A program made the translations under genes and the position numbers. 64,000 nucleotides of DNA from assembly GCA_020853575.1 (NCBI GenBank), contig JADYYP010000082.1, positions 62,001 through 126,000 on the forward strand. Reading direction: 5' to 3'. The notes under the pieces were generated by a model. It saw nothing but the letters and a program-made list of their open reading frames with translations. It was not told the origin of the DNA and searched no databases. The first letter of the stretch is position 1, and each line of letters opens with the position of its first letter. Of this stretch, positions 1 through 9,727 are shown piece after piece. Origin of the DNA: Planctomycetota bacterium. Lineage in GTDB: Bacteria > Planctomycetota > UBA1135 > GCA-002686595.

Positions 1-2
1 CG

Positions 3-71
3 TGCTGCATCGCCGCCGCCGGCCCGCTGCGCAAGGCCGACTTGCAGCGCGCGCTCGACGCCAACGCGTGA
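3..71 (+). CDS. C-terminal tail of a gene cut by the window edge
   Basis: Frame 3 stays open from the left edge and ends at TGA 69-71, giving a tail that reads CCIAAAGPLRKADLQRALDANA in two parts: CCIAAAGPLRK, then ADLQRALDANA. The alanine-rich amphipathic composition looks like a real protein end, while the two other frames give arginine/proline-rich shadow sequence. Nothing can be said about function from 22 residues. The next gene lies on the opposite strand 13 bp away, so this gene and the following lipoprotein gene converge. Confidence 0.45.
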   Translation, partial: CCIAAAGPLRKADLQRALDANA

Positions 72-84
72 GCCAAACGGGCGC

Positions 85-468
85 TCAAGGCGCGGACGCG
101 GAGAGCTCCCAGGTCGCGGTCACGCCGTGCGCATGGATGAACGCGTAGCGCGCGCTCGCGGACTCTCCGAAGCTCGTCAGGCGCAGCCGCGCCGGCAGCT
201 CGCTCTCGCGCACGATCACGCGCGACCAGCCCAAGCGACCCGCATCGAGCTTCCGTCCGCGGACGTCGGTGAGCTCGAAGCCCACCCAACCGCCGCCGCG
301 ATGGGCGAGCTCGATGCGCACGTCGCCCGCGCCGCTGCCGCTGATCGTCACGCGCGCCTCGCGTCCCGGCGCGAGCTCGACCCACGACGTGACGCCCTCG
401 CGCTGCCCGAGGCCCGCGCAAGCCGTGGTGCACCACGCCATGAGCAGAACTGCGCTCCAGCGGACCAT
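85..468 (-). CDS. Small putative lipoprotein of unknown function
   Basis: The 127-residue product begins MVRWSAVLLMAWCTTAC, a short charged n-region, a hydrophobic core and a Cys17 that could be lipidated (TTAC). The mature part is rich in short beta-like stretches and has no recognised domain; it resembles a pre-peptidase or bacterial Ig-type beta sandwich only in a general way. I chose the ATG at 466-468 because it places the signal peptide at the N-terminus; longer readings add arginine-rich shadow sequence. A TAGAGT hexamer lies 11 nt upstream (complement of 480-485). It is divergent from the M1 aminopeptidase gene, with which it shares a 118 bp intergenic region. Confidence 0.65.
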   Translation of the reverse strand: MVRWSAVLLMAWCTTACAGLGQREGVTSWVELAPGREARVTISGSGAGDVRIELAHRGGGWVGFELTDVRGRKLDAGRLGWSRVIVRESELPARLRLTSFGESASARYAFIHAHGVTATWELSASAP

Positions 469-586
469 TCTGGCCGCGGACTCTAGCAACTCGACGGCGG
501 AGCGCGGTCGGGCCGGCTGGCGGAGCGCGCCCGAGGGTGCGGAAGCGACGTGCATGGCGCGCGTGCGTCGGCACAATGGGCGGCGC

Positions 587-2440
587 ATGCTGCGTGTGAT
601 CCTCTCCTCGGCCCTCGTCGCGCTCTGCTGCGCGTGCTCCGTCATGCCGACCACCACGACCCGTCGTTCGCTCCCGGCCGATCCGCATTCGCACGCCGAG
701 CCCAATCGAGTGCGCGTCGTGCACTTGAGCTTGGACTTGGCGCTCGATTTCGAGCGCCGCCGCGCCGAGGGTTCGGCTCGGCTCGACCTCGAGCGCATCG
801 ACCGCGACGCGCCGCTCCGGTTGGACGTGCGCGCGCTCGAGATCCTGGGAGTCACGGGCAGCGCCGGCGGCAAGCGCAAGTACATCGTCGGACCCGAGGA
901 CGACGCCACCGCGTCGGAGCTGATCGTCGAGCTCGCGCGCGACGACACCTCGGTCACGGTGCACTACCGCACGACCGAACGCGCCGAGGCGATGCAGTGG
1001 CTGGCTCCCGCGCAAACCGCCGGCGGCAAGCAGCCGTTCCTGTTCACGCAAGGCCAGGCGATCCTGACGCGCACCTGGATTCCGTTGCAGGATTCACCGG
1101 CGGTGCGCATCACCTACGACGCGACGATCCGCGCGCCGCAGGGCTTGACGCCGGTGATGAGCGCCGAACAACTCGGACGCGCCGCCGACGGAGCCTGGCA
1201 CTTCCGCATGCAGCAGCCGATCCCGAGCTATTTGATCGCGTTGGCCTGCGGCGAGCTCGAGTTCAGCGCCGTATCCGCGCGTTGCGGGGTGTGGGCCGAG
1301 CCGAGCGTCCTGGGCGGCGCGCGCAGCGAGCTCGAGGACATGGAGGCGATGGTGCAGAGTGCCGAGGAGCTCTTCGGGCCGTACCGCTGGGGGCGCTACG
1401 ACCTGATCGTGTTGCCGCCGTCGTTTCCGTTCGGCGGCATGGAGAACCCGCGGCTGACCTTCGCGACGCCGACGATCCTGGCCGGAGACAAGTCGCTGGT
1501 CGGACTGGTCGCGCACGAGCTCGCGCACTCCTGGTCGGGCAATCTCGTCACCAACGCCACCTGGCGTGACTTCTGGCTCAACGAAGGATTCACCGTCTAC
1601 TTCGAGCAGCGCATCATGGAGCGCGTCTACGGGCCCGAGCGCTCGAACATGGAGAAGGTGCTCGGCCTGCGCGAGTACGAGGAGGAGCTGCCGACGCTCG
1701 ACCTCGGACTGCGGATGCTGCACCTCGACCTGGTGGGGCGCAACCCCGACGACGCGGTCACGAGCGTGCCGTACCAGAAGGGCGCGCTGTTCCTGCGGCG
1801 CATCGAGGAGCTGGTCGGTCGGCCGGCGTTCGATCGCTTCCTGCGCCGCTGGTTCGACGAGCACGCCTTCATGAGCGTGACCACCGAGGAGTTCCTGGCG
1901 TATTTGCGCAGCGAGTTGCTCGCGCACTATCCCGACGCGGCGACCAAGCTCAATCTCGTCGAGTGGCTGTACGACGGCGGCGTGCCCGCCGACTTGCCGC
2001 GCCCGCGCTCCGCGATGCTCGACGAAGTCGACGCCCAGGTCGCGCGCTGGACCGCCGGCACCGCGGCCGAAGCGCTGGTCACCAAGGGCTGGACGACGCA
2101 GCAGTGGCTGCGCTTCCTCGACGCCCTGCCCGCCAGCTTGAGCGTCGTGCAGCTGGCGCAGCTCGATCGCGTCTTCGGTTTCACTCAGTCGCGCAACAGC
2201 GAGATCCTGTGCGAGTGGCTGGTGGCGTGCGTGCGCAACCAATACTCCGCCGCGGACTCGCGCGTGGCCGAGTTCCTGTGCTCCGTTGGCCGGCGCAAGT
2301 TCCTCAAGCCGCTGTACACCGAGCTGGCGAAGTCACCGGAAGGGCTGCGGCGCGCGCGGGAGATCTACGCGCTGGCCCGGCCGCGCTACCATGCGGTCTC
2401 GACGCGCACGATCGACGACCTGCTCGACTGGAAGCCCTGA
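587..2440 (+). CDS. M1 family zinc aminopeptidase, leukotriene A4 hydrolase-like
   Basis: This is a gluzincin metallopeptidase that removes N-terminal residues from peptides. The exopeptidase substrate loop GGMEN is at about residues 283-287 and the zinc site HELAH at 310-314, with the third ligand Glu about 19 residues later in the WLNEGF segment. This is the order and spacing of family M1. A helical C-terminal region of about 150 residues follows, as in the leukotriene A4 hydrolase branch. The 617-residue length matches that branch. The ATG at 587 was chosen because it gives a hydrophobic cysteine-rich leader (SSALVALCCAC), so the enzyme is probably exported or lipid-anchored. An upstream ATG at 554 is possible. 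Whether it has epoxide-hydrolase activity cannot be told. Confidence 0.9.
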   Translation: MLRVILSSALVALCCACSVMPTTTTRRSLPADPHSHAEPNRVRVVHLSLDLALDFERRRAEGSARLDLERIDRDAPLRLDVRALEILGVTGSAGGKRKYIVGPEDDATASELIVELARDDTSVTVHYRTTERAEAMQWLAPAQTAGGKQPFLFTQGQAILTRTWIPLQDSPAVRITYDATIRAPQGLTPVMSAEQLGRAADGAWHFRMQQPIPSYLIALACGELEFSAVSARCGVWAEPSVLGGARSELEDMEAMVQSAEELFGPYRWGRYDLIVLPPSFPFGGMENPRLTFATPTILAGDKSLVGLVAHELAHSWSGNLVTNATWRDFWLNEGFTVYFEQRIMERVYGPERSNMEKVLGLREYEEELPTLDLGLRMLHLDLVGRNPDDAVTSVPYQKGALFLRRIEELVGRPAFDRFLRRWFDEHAFMSVTTEEFLAYLRSELLAHYPDAATKLNLVEWLYDGGVPADLPRPRSAMLDEVDAQVARWTAGTAAEALVTKGWTTQQWLRFLDALPASLSVVQLAQLDRVFGFTQSRNSEILCEWLVACVRNQYSAADSRVAEFLCSVGRRKFLKPLYTELAKSPEGLRRAREIYALARPRYHAVSTRTIDDLLDWKP

Positions 2441-2455
2441 CTGGAGGCGCTCACC

Positions 2456-2650
2456 ATGACCCACTGGGAATACAAGACGATCGCGCTCGAAGCCCACGGC
2501 TTCTTGGGCGGCAAGCTGGACCGGCCGAAGTTCGAGGCGCTGCTCAACGAGCTGGGCCGCGAGGGCTGGGAGCTGGTCAACGCCTTCGACACCAACCAGG
2601 GCTACGGCCAGACGCGCGACGTGATCGCGGTCTTCAAGCGCCAGCGTTGA
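2456..2650 (+). CDS. DUF4177 family small protein
   Basis: The 64-residue product has the DUF4177 pattern: WEYKTI near the N-terminus, then a segment LNELGREGWELVN in which the GWELV core is diagnostic, and a final beta strand ending in lysine/arginine. The family is widespread and its function is unknown. A GGAGG Shine-Dalgarno lies about 9 nt before the ATG, one of the clearer ones in this window. It starts 15 bp after the aminopeptidase stop and is probably cotranscribed with it. Confidence 0.85.
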   Translation: MTHWEYKTIALEAHGFLGGKLDRPKFEALLNELGREGWELVNAFDTNQGYGQTRDVIAVFKRQR

Positions 2651-2674
2651 CCTGCCGCGGCGCCAGCTCGCGAC

Positions 2675-3676
2675 TCACCGGACTCGGCGCAACTTGGTGA
2701 TGCGGCCGAGCGCGTTCCAGTCGAGCACGTAGATGCTGCCCTGCGCGTCGAAGCGCGCGCAGTGCGGCGAGAGGAACTCGCCATCCTTCCATTGCTCGCG
2801 CGGCACACCGTTCTGCGCGCGCTTCTGCGGATCGGGATTGTCGCCGAGGTGCGCGATCAGCTCGTTCTTGGCATCGAACAGGGAGATGCGACCCGCGAGG
2901 TCGGCGACGATCGTCTCGCCACCGGCTTGGTGCGTGTGGCACGGCCGGCGCAATTCGGAACCCACGGGACCCAATGCTCGACCCTCGAGGTCGAAGCTCT
3001 GCAAGCGGTGGTTCTCGCGGTCGGAGACGAGCAGCACGGGCTGCTCGCCACGCGCGTCGATCTGGATGCCGTGCGGCGTCGCCAGCTTCCCGATCTCGCT
3101 TCCGGGGCCGCCGAACGAACGCAGGTACTTGCGCTCGCGACTCCACACGTGGATCCACGACTTGCCGTAGCCGTCCGCCACGAAGATCGTCCCGTCGGGC
3201 GCGACGGCGATGCTCGTCGGCGCGTACTCACCCGCATTGGCGTACACGCCCGACTGCTCGGGCCAGGGCAGTGTCCACAAGATCTCGCCGTCGAGCGTGG
3301 CCTTGAGCGCTTCGTGCCGCCCGGTGTGCGTCAGATACAAGAACTCGGCGTCGCCTTCCTTGACGATGCACATCCCGTGCAGGCCGCCGGCGAGCTCCTT
3401 GCCCCAGCTCTTCTGGAACTCGCCTTCCCGCGAGAACACGATCACGGCGTTCTCGGTGTCGGTGTTCATGTACACGCGATCGGAGGAATCGACCACGATG
3501 CAGCCGTGCGTGTTGCCGAAGCTCATGCCAGCGGGCAGCTTGCCCCAGCCCTTGACCCACTCGTAGCGATGACCGTCCGGGCCGAGCAGCACGCGCTCGT
3601 CTCCCGTCGATTGCCAGGCGCCGAGTGCGAACAGCGCAACGAACGACAGTGCCAGGAGCGGGCGAGTGGGTTGCAT
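2675..3676 (-). CDS. Secreted NHL-repeat (six-bladed beta-propeller) protein
   Basis: The 333-residue protein has a signal peptide (hydrophobic core LLALSFVALFALGAW) followed by repeated NHL-type units. These read as GCIVVDSSDRVYM, SIAVAPDGTIFVADGYG, PHGIQIDARGEQPVLLVSDRENHR and CARFDAQGSIYVLDW, spaced 40-60 residues apart. That is the arrangement of a six-bladed propeller like the lyase domain of peptidylglycine amidating enzyme, although no catalytic assignment is possible. It is probably periplasmic and may bind a ligand or surface. The gene converges with DUF4177 and is divergent from the sigma factor gene. A TAGGCT hexamer sits 8 nt upstream of the ATG. Confidence 0.85.
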   Translation of the reverse strand: MQPTRPLLALSFVALFALGAWQSTGDERVLLGPDGHRYEWVKGWGKLPAGMSFGNTHGCIVVDSSDRVYMNTDTENAVIVFSREGEFQKSWGKELAGGLHGMCIVKEGDAEFLYLTHTGRHEALKATLDGEILWTLPWPEQSGVYANAGEYAPTSIAVAPDGTIFVADGYGKSWIHVWSRERKYLRSFGGPGSEIGKLATPHGIQIDARGEQPVLLVSDRENHRLQSFDLEGRALGPVGSELRRPCHTHQAGGETIVADLAGRISLFDAKNELIAHLGDNPDPQKRAQNGVPREQWKDGEFLSPHCARFDAQGSIYVLDWNALGRITKLRRVR

Positions 3677-3684
3677 GGCCGCAG

Positions 3685-3690
3685 AGCCTA
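3685..3690 (-). promoter_or_regulatory. Putative -10 hexamer TAGGCT of the NHL gene
   Basis: TAGGCT on the minus strand lies 8 nt before the ATG at 3676. There is no Shine-Dalgarno in between, so a transcript from this element would be leaderless or nearly so. It belongs to the recurrent start-proximal hexamer pattern described in the findings. Confidence 0.45.
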
Positions 3691-3779
3691 TCGGCGCCAG
3701 CGCGTTTCTCTAGGGTCGCGTGGTCACGCTTCGTCGCCGTCTGCGCTCGACCTCCGGGCGGGAATGCAGGCGGCGAGCG

Positions 3780-4316
3780 ATGGGGGAGTCCAGCAGGAAG
3801 AACGCGGCGGCACGCGTGCCGCTCGAGCGAGTCTTGGCGCGGGTGCGGGCGCTCCTGGGCACCGAATCACGGCGCGCGGCGGACAGTTTGGACTTCGTGC
3901 AGGCCGCATGGCTGTCGTTCCTGCGCGCGCCCAGCGCCGCTGAGACCTGGGACGACGACGTCGTGCTGCGCAAGCTGACCGCGATCGCGCGCAATGACAT
4001 CCGCGATGCCGGGCGGCGCCGACGCGTGGCGGCGCTCGAATCTCTCGGAGACGCTGCGTTGGCCGCCGACGCGCTCGCGCGCGACGAGAGCTCGGCGACG
4101 ACACGCATCGCTCGCCGCGAGCTGGCCCAGCGCGCGCGGGCCGCGGCCCTGGCGCTCGACCCGCAACTGAAGGCGATCGTCGTGTGGCGCGCGATCGAGG
4201 GCCAGAGCTTCGTCGAGATCGCTGCCCGGCTCGGGCGCGCGGAAGACGCGGTGCGCAAGAGCTACAACCGAGCCTTGCTGCACCTCGGCCGGCGTCTCGA
4301 AGTGCGGGGCGAGTGA
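3780..4316 (+). CDS. Sigma-70 family RNA polymerase sigma factor (ECF-like)
   Basis: The 178-residue product has an N-terminal helical half with DFVQAAWLSFLR (region 2.2-like, following ADSL) and IARNDIRDAGRRRR (the end of region 2). The C-terminal half carries LDPQLKAIVVWRAIEGQSFVEIAARLGRAEDAVRKSYNRAL, a sigma-70 region 4 helix-turn-helix quoted here in pieces: SFVEIAARLG is the first helix and EDAVRKSYNRA the recognition helix. I prefer ATG 3780 to the upstream GTG 3720, because a TAGGGT hexamer ends only 3 nt before that GTG, which would put the transcript start inside the longer frame. No anti-sigma gene is adjacent. The gene converges with the sigma-54 activator. Confidence 0.75.
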   Translation: MGESSRKNAAARVPLERVLARVRALLGTESRRAADSLDFVQAAWLSFLRAPSAAETWDDDVVLRKLTAIARNDIRDAGRRRRVAALESLGDAALAADALARDESSATTRIARRELAQRARAAALALDPQLKAIVVWRAIEGQSFVEIAARLGRAEDAVRKSYNRALLHLGRRLEVRGE

Positions 4317-4359
4317 CGCTCGACGCGCGCGCGAGCACGCCGGCGGCCGCGCACGGTGC

Positions 4360-5724
<1,365 letters not shown>

Positions 5725-5872
5725 GGGCAGGAGGGATTATCCAAGGCCACGCTCGATTTCGTAGCGTGCGCTCGCTGGTTTCGTAGCGCACGAGCGCCGC
5801 TCGACTTCGGGCCGAAAAGAGCGTTGGCTGTGTGCGAGCATCGAACCGCGTTCCCTCAGCGAAGGATTCGCC

Positions 5873-7444
5873 ATGCGCCTCGAAAGATCCTCTCGCGTTG
5901 CGTGCCTGCTGCTCCTCGTGGGTGCTTGCCGTGAAGTCGCAGAGCTCGAGCCGAGCAGCGCGCCGGTGGCGCTCGGCGGTGACGCCCAGCGCGGCGCCGA
6001 GCTGTTCGCGCGTCACTGTACGGCCTGCCACGGATCCAGCGGCGAAGCGGACGGCATCGCGGCCCCGCTCCTGTACCCCGCGCCGCGCGCGTTCTCTTCG
6101 GGTCGCTTCCTGATCGCGAGCACCAGCAACGGCGTACCGACCGACTCCGACCTGGTGGCGACGCTGGCGCGCGGCATGCCCGGTTCGTCGATGCCGGCCT
6201 GGCATTGGCTCGGCGAACCGGCGCTGCGCGACTTGGCGGCGCACGTGCGCGAGCTGGCCCGTCGCGGTCTGGCCCTGCGCTTGGCGCGCGAGGCCCTGGA
6301 GCGCGGAGAGGCGCTCGATGCGACCGAGATCGAGAGCCGCGCGCGCGCCGCTGTGACGCCGGGTGAACCGGTGCGCTTGCCGAGGCGCATCGACGTCAAC
6401 GCATCGACCATCGCCCGCGGACGCGCGCTGTTCCGGGCCAACTGCGAGACGTGCCACGGCGCCGGCGGCACCGGGCGCGGCGACGAGGTGCTGTTCAACG
6501 AGGACGGCGGCCTCAACTGGGCGCGCGATTTCACCGCGGGCATCCTCAAGGGCGGCAGCTCGTTCGAGGCGCTCGCGGCGCGCATCCAAGTCGGACTGCC
6601 GGGCACGTCGATGCCGGTGTTCTCGCTCCCGCCGAGCGACGTGGCCGCGCTCGCCACGTTCACCGCGAGCCTGATCCCCGCCGACTCCGAGCGGCGCCTG
6701 GTGCACCGCCACGAGACGCTTCAGGTGCCGCGCACGCAGTCCGCGCTGCCGGACGACGCACGCTCCGCGGCTTGGGGGGACGCGCGCGAGCTCGAAGTCG
6801 TGCTGGCGCCGGTGGTGTGGCATGCCGCGGCGGTGCTCGGGGCCAAAGTCGCCGCGGTGCACGATGGTCAGCGCATCGCGATCCGGCTGCGCTGGCGCGA
6901 CGCGACGCGCGACGACGTCACGACCAACGAGAGCGAGCTGCGCGACGCAGCGGCGCTGGCGTTCTCCAACGAGGATGCGCCGCCGCTCTTCGGCATGGGC
7001 GCGCACGACCAACCGGTGAACCTGTGGCACTGGAAGGCCGAGCGCATGATCGACGCCAAGGGCATGCTCGACCTCGTGCGCAAGTTGCCACACACCTGGA
7101 TCGATCCGGTGTTCGGCGAGTCGCGGCTCGACGTCGGACCGGTGTACCTGCCGGCCCCGAGCAGCTCGGTGGCCGCGGGCAGGCCGTTGGAGCTGTCGGC
7201 CGAGACTTTCGCTGCGATCCGCGAGCTGGAGTCCGAGGGCAAGGCGCTCGCGTGCGCCGCGCGCTACGACGACGGCGAGTGGGCGGTCGTGTTCACGCGC
7301 TCGCTCGAGCCGCGCGTCGAGCGCGAGGTCACGCTGCGACCGGGCGCGCCGGCGCTGGTCGCGCTGGCCATCTGGGACGGCAGCGGCGGAGATCGCGGCG
7401 GCTGCAAGTCGACCAGCATCTGGCAGAAAATCGCGCTCGAATGA
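5873..7444 (+). CDS. Diheme c-type cytochrome lipoprotein with an ethylbenzene dehydrogenase-type C-terminal domain
   Basis: The product has a lipobox leader (LLLVGAC, Cys19) and two cytochrome c domains with heme-binding CTACH (49-53) and CETCH (191-195). Both are followed by HG-type class I spacing and by distal methionine-containing segments (RGMPGSSMP, QVGLPGTSMP). The last ~240 residues contain HAAAVLGAKVAAVHDGQRIAIRLRW in two parts (HAAAVLGAKVAAVH and DGQRIAIRLRW), WHWKAERM and a C-terminal VALAIWDG. These resemble the gamma-subunit family of ethylbenzene/dimethylsulfide dehydrogenase, which binds heme b. The protein would be a periplasmic electron-transfer unit. No molybdenum catalytic subunit lies nearby, so the partner is unknown. 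GAAGGA precedes the ATG by about 7 nt. Confidence 0.85.
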   Translation: MRLERSSRVACLLLLVGACREVAELEPSSAPVALGGDAQRGAELFARHCTACHGSSGEADGIAAPLLYPAPRAFSSGRFLIASTSNGVPTDSDLVATLARGMPGSSMPAWHWLGEPALRDLAAHVRELARRGLALRLAREALERGEALDATEIESRARAAVTPGEPVRLPRRIDVNASTIARGRALFRANCETCHGAGGTGRGDEVLFNEDGGLNWARDFTAGILKGGSSFEALAARIQVGLPGTSMPVFSLPPSDVAALATFTASLIPADSERRLVHRHETLQVPRTQSALPDDARSAAWGDARELEVVLAPVVWHAAAVLGAKVAAVHDGQRIAIRLRWRDATRDDVTTNESELRDAAALAFSNEDAPPLFGMGAHDQPVNLWHWKAERMIDAKGMLDLVRKLPHTWIDPVFGESRLDVGPVYLPAPSSSVAAGRPLELSAETFAAIRELESEGKALACAARYDDGEWAVVFTRSLEPRVEREVTLRPGAPALVALAIWDGSGGDRGGCKSTSIWQKIALE

Positions 7445-7457
7445 GCGCCGCGCGCGC

Positions 7458-8681
7458 TCAACGCAGGTCGCGCGCGACGGTCTCGGCTCCGCGTAGGGCG
7501 CGCAGCACGTTGAGCCCCAAGACTTTGCGGATGTCGTGCTCGCTCCAGCCGCGATCGAGCAGTTCCTGCGTGATGTACGGGTAGTGCGCGACGTCGTCGA
7601 GTTGCTCGGGCAGCATCGAGATGCCGTCGTAGTCGGAGCCGATGCCGACGTGGTCGACGCCCGCGACGCGCGCGATGTGCTCGATGTGGTCGACCACGTC
7701 GCGCACGGTGCCGCGCTCGAGCTGCAGGCTCGCGAACCACTCGTCGAGCCGCGCGCGGCGCTCCGTGGCGTCCGGATAGCGTTCGCGGTATTCGCGCATC
7801 ACCTTGAACATCCCCGCGGTCTTCTTGGCCGACTCGGGATGCACGAAGCCGGAGCTGAAGTTGACCATCACCACGCCGCCGTTGGCCGCGACCAGTCGCA
7901 GCACGTGGTCGGGCACGTTGCGCGGGTGCGCCGCGATCGCGTAGGCCGACGAATGCGAGGCGATCACCGGCGCTTTCGAGATGCGCAGCACGTCCTCCAT
8001 GGTCTCGACCGAGACGTGCGAGATGTCGACCAACATGCCCAGTCGGTTCATCTCGCGCACCACGTCCTCTCCGAAGGGACTCAGGCCGCCGTGGCGCGGA
8101 TCGTCGGTCGCGGAGTCGGCCCAAGCGGTCGTGTCCGAGTGGGTGAGCGTCATGTAGCGCACGCCGAGCGCGTAGAACATGCGCAGGAACGCCAGTGAGC
8201 CCTCGATCGAGTAGCCGCCTTCGATGCCCATCGTGCATGCGATGCGCCCGTCGTCGCGGATGCGCTCGACGTCGTCGGCCGTGCGCGCGAACTCGAACAC
8301 GTCCGGATAGCGCGCGACCATGCGGTGCACGAGGTCGACTTGCTCTAGCGTGCGCTCGAGCGCGTCGCCGCTTTGCTCGGTGCTCGCCGGCACGTACACC
8401 GACCAGAACTGTGCTCCGACGCCGCCGCGGCGCAAGCGCGGGATGTCGGTGTGGAACTGCGGCTGCGGCTGCGCGATGTCGCAGCCCGCGAAGCCCTGGC
8501 GCACGAGCTCGGTGAGCTCGCCGGGCAGGTCGTTGTGGCCGTCGAACACCGGTGCGCTGCGATGGATCGCCAGCGCGCGCTCGCCGAGCACGACCGGACC
8601 GCGTGCCGTGGGGTTCTCGTGCGCCGGAGGAGTTGTCGCGATGCAAGACGTCACGAAAGCGAGGGCCAAGATGAGTCGCAT
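7458..8681 (-). CDS. Membrane dipeptidase, peptidase family M19
   Basis: Family M19 zinc enzymes hydrolyse dipeptides and related amides. This 407-residue protein starts with a lipoprotein signal (ALAFVTSC, Cys13) and has the metal motif HND at 49-51 (ligands H49 and D51). The bridging glutamate is in MGIEGGYS. Later metal and substrate histidines lie in LTHSDTTAWADS, DISHVS and ASHSSAYAIAAHPRNVPD. The C-terminal DHVGIGSDYDG segment is also typical. It is probably anchored in the periplasmic leaflet. The gene converges with the cytochrome gene (13 bp gap) and is divergent from the aminotransferase. A TACGAT hexamer ends 6 nt before the ATG. Confidence 0.92.
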   Translation of the reverse strand: MRLILALAFVTSCIATTPPAHENPTARGPVVLGERALAIHRSAPVFDGHNDLPGELTELVRQGFAGCDIAQPQPQFHTDIPRLRRGGVGAQFWSVYVPASTEQSGDALERTLEQVDLVHRMVARYPDVFEFARTADDVERIRDDGRIACTMGIEGGYSIEGSLAFLRMFYALGVRYMTLTHSDTTAWADSATDDPRHGGLSPFGEDVVREMNRLGMLVDISHVSVETMEDVLRISKAPVIASHSSAYAIAAHPRNVPDHVLRLVAANGGVVMVNFSSGFVHPESAKKTAGMFKVMREYRERYPDATERRARLDEWFASLQLERGTVRDVVDHIEHIARVAGVDHVGIGSDYDGISMLPEQLDDVAHYPYITQELLDRGWSEHDIRKVLGLNVLRALRGAETVARDLR

Positions 8682-8687
8682 GCGCGC

Positions 8688-8693
8688 ATCGTA
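8688..8693 (-). promoter_or_regulatory. Putative -10 hexamer TACGAT of the M19 peptidase gene
   Basis: TACGAT (complement of 8688-8693) ends 6 nt upstream of ATG 8681, leaving no room for a ribosome binding site. It is one of the best examples of the start-proximal hexamer pattern. Confidence 0.5.
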
Positions 8694-8736
8694 GCCGTGC
8701 GCGCGACGCTACGCTTGGAGTTGGCGCGCGCTCACC

Positions 8737-9618
8737 ATGACCGGAGAGACCAGATCGAATGCGATGCAGTTGTTCGCCGTCCCTCCGTCGGGGCCGCGTG
8801 CGCTGAGCACGGCCGTCTCGGGCGGGACAGTGCACGACTTGCTGGAGCGCTTGCCCGGTGGCGTCTACTCGGCGCTGCGCACCTTCCGCCACGAGTGCTT
8901 CCTGTGGCTCGAGGAGCACCTGGCGCGGACCGAGCGCTCGATGCGCGGCCTGGGCTGGAACAAGGAGCTCGATCGCGAGCGCTTGCTGTCGGCGCTGGAC
9001 GCGACGGTGCGCGACTATCCGCTCGACGACGCGCGCGTGCGCTTCGACGTGCTCGAGCACGAGCACGAGCTCGACGGGGTGCGCGCCGACCTGTTCATCG
9101 CGCTCTCGCCTTTCGTGGCCGTGCCCGAGGCCTTCCTGCGCGAGGGCGTGGCGCTCGACTTCGCGCCGCACCTGCGGCGCGACTCGCCGCGCATCAAGAC
9201 CACCGCGTTCGTCCTGGCGCGCAAGCCCTTTCCGATCGGCTCGCAGCAGCGCTACGAGCACCTGTTGTTGGACGAGCAGCAGCGCGTGCTCGAGTGCTCG
9301 AGCTCCAACGTCGCCTTCGTGCGCGGGAGCGAGTTGATCACCGCGGGTGACGGCGTGCTCGAGGGCATCACCCTGGCCGTGTTGCTGCACCTCGCGCCGA
9401 AGCTCGGACTCACGGTGGTGCATCGGCGGCTGCCGCTGGCCGAGCTCGAAACGCTCGACGAGGCGTTCTTGTCGAGCTCGGCGCGCGGCCCCGTTCCGGT
9501 GGTGCGGATCGGCGAGCGTGTCATCGGCACTGGACGCGTCGGACCGCGCGTGCGCGCATTGACCGAGGCCTATTACGCGCTCGCAGCCAGCGACGCGCGT
9601 CCGGCGCGCAGGCGCTGA
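8737..9618 (+). CDS. Class IV aminotransferase (branched-chain aminotransferase or 4-amino-4-deoxychorismate lyase fold)
   Basis: The PLP-dependent class IV fold is indicated by the central segment PRIKTTAFVLARK, where the lysine after PRI is a candidate Schiff-base residue. The phosphate-binding segment ECSSSNVAFV and the distal GVLEGITLAVLLHLA match the ILE.[ST].N.F and GILPGITR motifs of the family. The length of 293 residues is normal. Because the substrate-specific positions are not clear, branched-chain transamination, D-amino acid transamination and ADC lyase activity all remain possible. A second ATG at 8764 would shorten the protein by 9 residues. The gene is transcribed toward the polyketide cluster but on the other strand, so it is not part of that operon. 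Confidence 0.8.
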   Translation: MTGETRSNAMQLFAVPPSGPRALSTAVSGGTVHDLLERLPGGVYSALRTFRHECFLWLEEHLARTERSMRGLGWNKELDRERLLSALDATVRDYPLDDARVRFDVLEHEHELDGVRADLFIALSPFVAVPEAFLREGVALDFAPHLRRDSPRIKTTAFVLARKPFPIGSQQRYEHLLLDEQQRVLECSSSNVAFVRGSELITAGDGVLEGITLAVLLHLAPKLGLTVVHRRLPLAELETLDEAFLSSSARGPVPVVRIGERVIGTGRVGPRVRALTEAYYALAASDARPARRR

Positions 9619-9653
9619 GCACGGAGACCGAGCGGAATCACGGGCTCGACGTG

Positions 9654-9672
9654 CGTCGCCCCGCGGGCGACG
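9654..9672. terminator. Stem-loop between convergent genes
   Basis: Inverted repeat with 8 bp arms CGTCGCCC and GGGCGACG around a 3 nt loop, located between the convergent aminotransferase and type III PKS genes. There is no T-run on either side, so if it stops transcription it does so weakly or with Rho. Confidence 0.35.
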
Positions 9673-9727
9673 GCGCACCCGACATCCTGAGAGCTCGCGC
9701 CCTCAGTCCTTCGCGAGCACTCGGTTC

